Shown here: positions 7,327 to 13,500 of the stretch, piece after piece
Numbering within the stretch: position 1 is the stretch's first letter
Layout: the number at the start of each line of letters is the position of its first letter
Assembly (NCBI GenBank): GCA_031290715.1
Contig: JAITNA010000185.1
Location: forward strand, 1 to 15,342
Direction: 5' to 3'
Source of the DNA: Eubacteriales Family XIII. Incertae Sedis bacterium
GTDB lineage: Bacteria; Bacillota; Clostridia; Peptostreptococcales; Anaerovoracaceae
DNA: 15,342 nucleotides
Position numbers and translations under genes: made by a program
Notes under the pieces: generated by a model
Told to the model about the DNA's origin: nothing
What the model saw: the letters and a program-made list of their open reading frames with translations, nothing else
Database searches by the model: none

Positions 7327-7621
7327 TCATTTAGCTAAGGAAGCGCTGATTAAAGCGATTGTGCTTAATTGCGACTTCGGTTTGCCGCATATCGAGGCGC
7401 AAAACGGAAGGAATACTGGTGGTATTTCAACGTTTTGCAACGAAGAGATGCGGCAAACCGGTGGCGCAAGCGAGTGCAAGGGATTTAATCAGCGCTTCCC
7501 TAAGCAAAACGTCGATTCAGAGAAGGGCCTCTAACAAAAATTTGCCAAAGCTCAAGACAGAAACTGGCAGATTTCGCACTGTTGCAGAATTGCCCCCTTT
7601 TATGTTCAGCTAGCTAAATGA
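7327..7621. repeat. 11-bp inverted repeat enclosing 273 bp (possible MITE boundary)
   Basis: TCATTTAGCTA (7327-7337) and TAGCTAAATGA (7611-7621) are exact inverted copies. They enclose the 161-bp cruciform and about 110 bp of further non-coding sequence that itself has a short inverted pair (AAATTTGCCA near 7538, TGGCAGATTT near 7565). No open reading frame inside looks like a gene. This may be the boundary of a non-autonomous element. Confidence 0.45.
7339..7499. repeat. 161-bp long imperfect palindrome (cruciform/MITE-like)
   Basis: Exact 16-bp ends GGAAGCGCTGATTAAA (7339-7354) and its complement (7484-7499) enclose arms that stay almost in register to the apex. CGGTTTGCCGCAT (7378-7390) pairs with 7448-7460, GCAAAACG (7399-7406) with 7431-7438, and AATAC (7412-7416) with 7422-7426. 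The two arms are diverged copies of one sequence, so a transcript would fold into one long rod. No protein is encoded convincingly. Confidence 0.85.
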
Positions 7622-7665
7622 CATTGATTCACATATGAAACGGTTGGCTTCGGGGGATGACGATT

Positions 7666-8562
7666 TCAATCCATGGTATCGCTGCCCCACTCGGGGAGTT
7701 TTCGCCCAAAATACCTGCGTTCCGGAATGCCTATTTCTTTCAAGCGGGAAACTAGCCTGCCCGACTGCATATCCGCCCATGTAAAGCGCAGCACTTTATG
7801 GCCGGCCTCCGCGATGCGGTCCTCACGTTTCTTTTCCTTAAAAATTGATTCTTTGTCGGTGTATTTGACTTTGCCGTCGAGTTCCGCAACAATTGAGCGT
7901 TTGTTTAGCTGCCAATGCATATCAACCCGCCCGAGAAAGTGATTTGCGCTGGACAGCCTCACTTGTTGTTCGGGCATCGCCAGGCTCGCTCGATATAACG
8001 CCAACCACGCAAGGGTTTCCATTGGGGATTCGCACTTTGCGTTTGCAAACGGAAGCAATGAGCGCAGCCTTTTGTTTCCCGGCACCCCGGTGTTTTGGCA
8101 AAGATATTTCTCCAAGTCCGGCACCGAAAAATGCCTGGCAAGAATGCAGTGGTTGAGCGCGATCAAGGTTGAATCGGCATCAAGGCTCGAAGCCAAATCA
8201 ACGATAATACGCTCCGGCTTGGCTACTTTCACCCCGTCGATCAAGTCGAAATCCAACGGCGTCGCCGAAAAATGCCACCGTATCACATTTTCATCCGATT
8301 TTCGCTTTGCAGTCGAGTAACAATGGGGACGATATGAAATCTGCTTCGGCAACGGGATATCTCTCATCACAGCGCCGCTGATATTTGAAAATACTTGACC
8401 ATCACCCCTCATCTTTCCCGCATAGTATTCTATCACCGCCCGGTGCCGCTCAATCGGCATCAAGCGTCCCCACTCCAAGCGGGCGGCATATAGGTTTCCC
8501 CCTAAGCTTTCATCGGCTGTTGTATCAATATCAAAAGTAAGCGCGCGAATAATCATACACAC
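7666..8562 (-). CDS. AbiEi-like / MTES_1575-type protein with Vsr-like nuclease fold
   Basis: This 298-aa protein has the two-part build common in actinobacterial hypothetical proteins. An N-terminal/central part resembles AbiEi-type antitoxin or transcriptional-regulator proteins (KPERIIVDLASSLD at about 116-128). The C-terminal domain has a PD-(D/E)xK/Vsr-like fold. Possible active-site residues are E178 and E182 (CESPMETL), D214 (GRVDMHW), E227 with D229 and K231 (VAELDGKVKY), and the closing strand VLRFTWADM (257-265). It may cut or bind DNA, or be an inactive descendant; I cannot tell. The frame opens with GTG at 8562, but ATG at 8556 is two codons in. No Shine-Dalgarno site precedes either, so it may start on a leaderless or SD-less mRNA. 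There is no toxin or methylase gene next to it. Confidence 0.6.
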   Translation of the reverse strand: MCMIIRALTFDIDTTADESLGGNLYAARLEWGRLMPIERHRAVIEYYAGKMRGDGQVFSNISGAVMRDIPLPKQISYRPHCYSTAKRKSDENVIRWHFSATPLDFDLIDGVKVAKPERIIVDLASSLDADSTLIALNHCILARHFSVPDLEKYLCQNTGVPGNKRLRSLLPFANAKCESPMETLAWLALYRASLAMPEQQVRLSSANHFLGRVDMHWQLNKRSIVAELDGKVKYTDKESIFKEKKREDRIAEAGHKVLRFTWADMQSGRLVSRLKEIGIPERRYFGRKLPEWGSDTMD

Positions 8563-8698
8563 ATTGTGACATAAATGTATAATAATGTAAATACCTTATT
8601 TCCGTTTCCCCTCATTTTTCACTTTGGTTTCACGATCAGATTATAGAGAAGGCCCTCAGCAATCCCAACGCTTCTCGCGCTTCCGACACACAAGTCTT
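8563..8698. other. Spacer between the surface-protein genes and the AbiEi-like gene
   Basis: This AT-rich 136-bp gap contains a minus-strand TTTACA (8591-8586) and TATTAT (8584-8579) that are too close together to form one promoter. Either could belong to a weak promoter for the 7666-8562 gene. I see no clear terminator for the gene ending at 8699. Confidence 0.3.
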
Positions 8699-10525
8699 TC
8701 AATCATCCGGGTGCAATTCCCGGCGCAGGTCGTCGATCCACTTGTCCGCTTTGGCGTCAGCGCTTGCCGGCAGGTCCGCCCCGTCCGCAACCGCCGCGTC
8801 CGTACCATCCGCCGCCAACTCCGCAAACGCCGCGTCCGAAACATCGGCCGTCGTTGCTTCAAACACCGCCGCAATATCCGTACCGGCCGCCGCCAACTCC
8901 GCAAACGCCGCGTCACCCGCCCCCGCCCTCCTGCGCCGCAAAAATACCGCAGCGAGGACTGCAATAACGATAATAACGACCGCCGCCACCGTGATCGGGA
9001 GGGCCGGGCCGCCTGAGCCGCCGAAGCCCATACCGGCCGCCGTACCATCTGCCGCAAGGCCGGGAGCCGTGAGCCCGCCGGACGCAAGGATGACATCGTT
9101 CGTGTTTTCGAGGTCGAAGATGATATAGCCGTCTGCGACGCTGCCGCCCTGCGCGATCTTTGTCAGGCCGCCGCTGTCCGGGTCGACTTGGTAGACGTCG
9201 ATGCCGGACGGCTGCCCCGCGAAATGCGTCCCCGCCGCGACGTATACCTCCGCGGGCGCGGGAAGCGCCGTATGATCCTCAAAGCGAAGCATGAGTGCGC
9301 CGCCGCCCGCTTTCACCCCTTCGGGAAGCGTGTCCGTGAGCGCGCCTTCAAGGCTGCCCGCAAACGCCGCCGCCTCCCCGGCCGCAATATCCGCGCCGAG
9401 AAACGACAAGGAGAACGCGACATTGCCGGCCCCGTCCTTTTTCTGAATAACGATGTTTTCATTCTTGCCCGCCGCGTTTGAAAAGACTTCTGAAATGTTT
9501 GCGCCAAGGCCGAGTGTGACGACGGTATAGCCCATCCCATCCCGTCCTTGCATACTGAATACCGCTTGCGGTACAGGCTGATCCTCCAAACGGATTTCTG
9601 CCTGCGCCCCGGAGGACCCCTCGCCAACGCCGGCGCCGACATCGCCGCCGACGTTCGTCTTGCCCGTCGTGCCGCCCGTGCCGCCGCCCGTACCCGTGCC
9701 GCCCGTGTCTATTCCTGTTTTTCCGGTCGCGGGCGAACCTGCCGATGCCGTCCCGCCGCTGTCCGTCCCGTTGCCGCCGCTGCCCGTGCCGGCCCCGCCG
9801 CTGCCCGTGCCGGCCCCGCCCGTATTTGTTTCACTGCTGCTATTTTTGTCCGTACCGCCGGAGGTGTTCGTTTCGCTCGTCCCGCCGCCCGTACCGTTAC
9901 CGCCGCCCGAACCCGAGCCCGCACCCGTACCGCCGCCCGTACCGCCGCCCGCACCGGTACCGCCGCCCGAGCCTGTACCGCCCGTACCGCCGCCCGTACC
10001 CGTACCGCCGCCCGTACCGCCGCCCGTACCCGTCCCGCCGCCCGAAGCCGCGGCGGTCACCGACACCGATACATAAGCCGCGTTATCCACATGCTTTTCA
10101 AGCGAAGCCCTGATGGTGATCGTCGCCGAGCCGGGGGATACCCCCGTGACCGTCAGCGTGCCGCCGCTGTAGCTTGCCCTCGCCACCGAGCTGTTGCTCG
10201 ATGATACAGACACCTGTGTATACTTCGTCACAAAGGCCGTGCCATTGCACCCGCACCACCCGCCGGCCCCTATGCACTCGGGCGGGCAGGTCTGCGGGCA
10301 TTCCGCCATGCCGCAGCCGGGGAGTTGATCTTCCTGCGAGGGTGAAACCGACACGCCGATGGTCTGGGACTGCCCGCTTGCGACCGACACCGAGCCCTGC
10401 GAGGGCGCAATGCTCACGCCCGGCAGATTGTAGTACGCGTATGCCGGCGATGCCCCCGCAAGTACAATCAGGAGCGCGGCAAAGCAAGAAACCAATACCC
10501 TGCCGCGTCTCCCGAAGGCTTTCAC
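8699..10525 (-). CDS. Membrane-anchored surface protein with six-Cys Ig-like domain and Gly/Thr stalk
   Basis: This 608-aa predicted surface protein is of unknown function. The order is: signal peptide (ending near AGASPAYA, residue 30); an Ig-like (BIG2-type) domain interrupted by a six-cysteine loop ending GWCGCNG (DNA about 10243-10320); and a Gly/Thr/Ser-rich stalk of about 145 residues (DNA about 9615-10050). Then come a compact extracellular domain (DNA about 9060-9610), a single membrane helix (about residues 508-530) with four following arginines, and an acidic Ala/Asp-rich cytoplasmic tail of about 78 residues. There is no LPxTG motif. I place the start at GTG 10525 because AGGGGGTGG, close to the ideal ribosome-binding site, stands just before it. 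An in-frame GTG at 10531 would overlap that site. The site abuts the stop of the upstream gene, so the two are probably co-translated. The cysteine loop is shared with the upstream protein. Confidence 0.85.
   Translation of the reverse strand: MKAFGRRGRVLVSCFAALLIVLAGASPAYAYYNLPGVSIAPSQGSVSVASGQSQTIGVSVSPSQEDQLPGCGMAECPQTCPPECIGAGGWCGCNGTAFVTKYTQVSVSSSNSSVARASYSGGTLTVTGVSPGSATITIRASLEKHVDNAAYVSVSVTAAASGGGTGTGGGTGGGTGTGGGTGGTGSGGGTGAGGGTGGGTGAGSGSGGGNGTGGGTSETNTSGGTDKNSSSETNTGGAGTGSGGAGTGSGGNGTDSGGTASAGSPATGKTGIDTGGTGTGGGTGGTTGKTNVGGDVGAGVGEGSSGAQAEIRLEDQPVPQAVFSMQGRDGMGYTVVTLGLGANISEVFSNAAGKNENIVIQKKDGAGNVAFSLSFLGADIAAGEAAAFAGSLEGALTDTLPEGVKAGGGALMLRFEDHTALPAPAEVYVAAGTHFAGQPSGIDVYQVDPDSGGLTKIAQGGSVADGYIIFDLENTNDVILASGGLTAPGLAADGTAAGMGFGGSGGPALPITVAAVVIIVIAVLAAVFLRRRRAGAGDAAFAELAAAGTDIAAVFEATTADVSDAAFAELAADGTDAAVADGADLPASADAKADKWIDDLRRELHPDD
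8802..8914 (-). repeat. Duplicated 35-bp segment in the cytoplasmic tail
   Basis: Positions 8802-8836 and 8880-8914 are 35-nt copies with two differences, offset by 78 nt (26 codons). They encode the peptide DAAFAELAA(A/D)GT twice in the predicted intracellular tail of the 608-aa surface protein. Confidence 0.85.
9615..10050 (-). repeat. Gly/Thr-rich stalk-coding repeat region
   Basis: Degenerate short repeats of GTACCGCCGCC-like words (plus-strand reading) encode about 145 residues of GGGTG, TGAG, GSGGA and similar units. The composition suits an extended, flexible wall-spanning stalk with many possible O-glycosylation sites. Word-level repetition makes it prone to slippage and length variation. 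Confidence 0.8.
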
Positions 10526-10537
10526 AACCACCCCCTA
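10525..10537 (-). promoter_or_regulatory. Ribosome-binding site overlapping the upstream stop codon
   Basis: Reading the minus strand, the TAG stop of the giant gene (10537-10535) runs into AGGGGGTGG and then GTG (10525). The near-ideal anti-16S match and the 5-nt spacing from its G-run favour this start, and the arrangement suggests coupled translation. Confidence 0.7.
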
Positions 10538-13500
10538 CTTGCGCCCGAAGGTGATGACCCCCTTGCGCCCAAGCAGCGCAAGGCCGGCAATCAACGCGAT
10601 GAGCACGCCCGCAAGCCCGATAAGGATGTAGACCGCCAATGGCGGCAGCGCGCCCGCGGCGGAGAGCCCTGCCTGCGCCGCTTCCTCAACAACCGGCTGC
10701 GCCTTGCCCTCACCGTTTGCCAGCGGCGTCAGCGCATCCGTGATCTCCTGCTGATTTTTGCGTTCCTGCGCTACGGCCGTTTCGACCGCGGCGCTGATTT
10801 GCGCGTCGATTTCCTCCTGCGACTGCGGCGTTTCCGCTTTGTCCTCCTCGGCGAGCGCCCGTATCGTTTGAGCCACGATGGCCGCCACATCATTCGCCGA
10901 CAGCGCGCCCACGCCCGCGCCCGTGCCCGCAACAACCACCTGAACCGGAGCCGCCGGCGCAGTGGCAGAAGTATTGTTATTCGTGGTCGTCGTATTGTTG
11001 TTATTCGTCGTGGTCGTGTTATTATTCGTCGTCGTGTTGTTATTCGTCGTCGTATTATTATTCGTCGTCGAATTATCAACCGTATAGTCGCCGTCCACAA
11101 CCGTATTATTATCTCCGATGACCGTCGTACCATCACCGCCGCCCGTACCATCGCCCGTGCCGTCGCCCGTGCCGTCGCCGCCCGGCGTCGTGTCCGCAAT
11201 CGCGAACGCGAACGTCAGCGGGCTGTCATAGCCGTCAAGCGTCACAGACACCGCCGCCGTGCCGGCCGCAAACGCGGCCAGAGCCTCTTTTTTCAGCGTC
11301 AGCGTGCCGCCGTCCGAGTACGCATAGCCCGTGCCCGCCGCAAGCGGCACAGCGTTCACGCTCACACCCGCAAGCGCGCGGCCGCCCGTATCGAGCAGCG
11401 CCGTGATATCTCGGTAGTTGTCCGACGCGGCATTCCGGTCAAAGACCTGCCCCGGCGCCGCGCTCAGCGACGGCTCCGTCAGCACGCCCGCGCCGACCCG
11501 GATCGTGATGTCGTAAGGCTGCGAAGAACGCTCGCCCATCCATGAATACCAGATGGCAAGCGTTTCGCCGTTGCCGCCGGGGATGACCGTTTCGCCCGAT
11601 ATCTTGAGCGGGTCGGGATGGGCAAAGTAGGATTCCAAAGAGAACACCGCTTCGCCGTCAGCAAGACCATCCACTTCGAGGAACATCTGGCCGCCCTCGA
11701 CCACGAGCCGCGCGGTCGCCGTATCGCCCGACCGGTCGCCGGACACAATGCCGTTCTTGTTGGTCACAAAGCGCACCGCGGGCGTCGCTGTATTGCCCAT
11801 CGACGTACCGCCCGCGCCCCAGCAGGTGCAGAAGCCGTACATATCCGGGCAGTTGGCCGCCGACGAGCAGGCCCCGTCGCCGTTGTTGACGACGTAGCCC
11901 GCGCAGAAGTCGCACTCATGGCCGATATTCACAACGGCCGGCCAAGCGGTGAGCGGAATCCGTATCGTGCCGCCCTTTTCCACCTCGGCATAACGTTGGT
12001 CCCCCGCGCCGAAGCCCGCCTGCACAGTCAGCAGCGACTTGTCGAGAATGACCTTGCCGTGGTCGTCAATGGGCTTGCCGTCTTCGTCCGTATCCTGGTC
12101 GACCGTGATCTTGTCCGCGCCCGCGAAGCCCTCGCCCTCATCGATCACCACATGGATTTCGATGGAAAGCGGCGGCACACCCGGCTCAAAGTTGAACACG
12201 AGCGGCACCGTATAGCCGCCCTCGGGCGGGACAGGCAGCGATTTCAGGATTTCTTTGGCAATGATATACCGGTCGCCGGAAATGCGGTAGTCCGTGCCGC
12301 GGATCAAGCTGCGCGGCGTTTCCCAGCGCTCGCTGTCCACGCCCTCGCCCCACTCGCTCTGCCCGAGCAGCACGGAAGTCACGCTATGCCCTTTGAGGCT
12401 GATACGCAGCGCGATATCCTTGTACAGATTGCTCGAAGTGTTCTGGTTGAACATATAGTGGGACAGGGCCCCGAGGAATTCCGGGTCGCCCACCTCCGCG
12501 CCGCCTTCGCCGCCGCGCCCGTCAAGCACATCCACGAGCTTGGCGGTTTCCGCGTCAATCTCGCTTTGCAGATACCATGTCGAATAATAATAAGAACGCG
12601 CGATGGCAAGCTCGCGTGTGACCGCCGCCCACTCTGGCTCGGTGAAGTCCGCCGCGTCTGCCGTTTCCGCTTGGCGTATGGCCGTATAGAGCGCCGGCAT
12701 ATCCGTATCCTGCTCGCGGTCGCGCGGATAGCCCACATGCACCAAATCGAGGACCTCGCCCACAATATTGCTGCTTGAAACGATCGTCACCACATTGCCG
12801 CTGACCGTCGCCGTGACCCCCGGTATGAACGAAGCCTGGCCCGCCAAAAGCTCGGCAAGCTGCTCCGACGTCAGCGTGAGGTAGGCGTGGTTGTGTATTG
12901 TAATGTTGGCGTTGTACGCCGCGATCACATTCCCCGCCTGCACGCCGTCCTTGAGCAGATTGTAATGCACCATGCCGCGCGTGGAAGCCGCGGGGTTTGT
13001 GATCTGTATCCGCGTCGTCGCCGGCGTCGTCGCCGTGCCCGGTATCTGCTCGAGCGTCACGGTTTCGCTCCCGTCCTTGAGGACGACCGAAACGATCATA
13101 TTGAAGGTCGGGAAGCCCGCCGCCACGCTTTCGTCCGCCGCGTCCGCGAGCCCCGCAAGCGTGCCGAAGCCGCCTTGCGCGTTGGCCGCCAAAAGCGTCA
13201 GGACCGACGAAGTGGCGCGCGCCGGGATATGAAGCAGCAGCTCTAAGGTCTTGCCGTCGTCAAGCACGCGGGCGCTGTTGGCGTCGTGCGCCGGGTCAAA
13301 GATAAAGGGCAGCGGATTCTTGACCGTACCGAAGTCCTCCGGGTAGTCCGCGCGGCCCGTTTCCTTCTTGTTGATATAGGCGCTGCCATAGTAGGCGTCG
13401 AAAGAATGCAGCAGCGCGTCCTCGTCGGTGATGCTCACCGCGCGGTCGTAAGCGATCTGCAGGATCATGTACTGGTCGTCGTCGTCGAGCGTCCCCGGCT

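Noticed and set aside
7268..7613. Small plus-strand open frames of 84-88 codons in the repeat zone
   Set aside because: They run through the palindromes and have no ribosome-binding site or protein-like composition.
10545..10630. Sortase (LPxTG) anchoring of the surface proteins
   Set aside because: Neither C-terminus has an LPxTG-like motif before the membrane helix; both look like plain transmembrane anchors.
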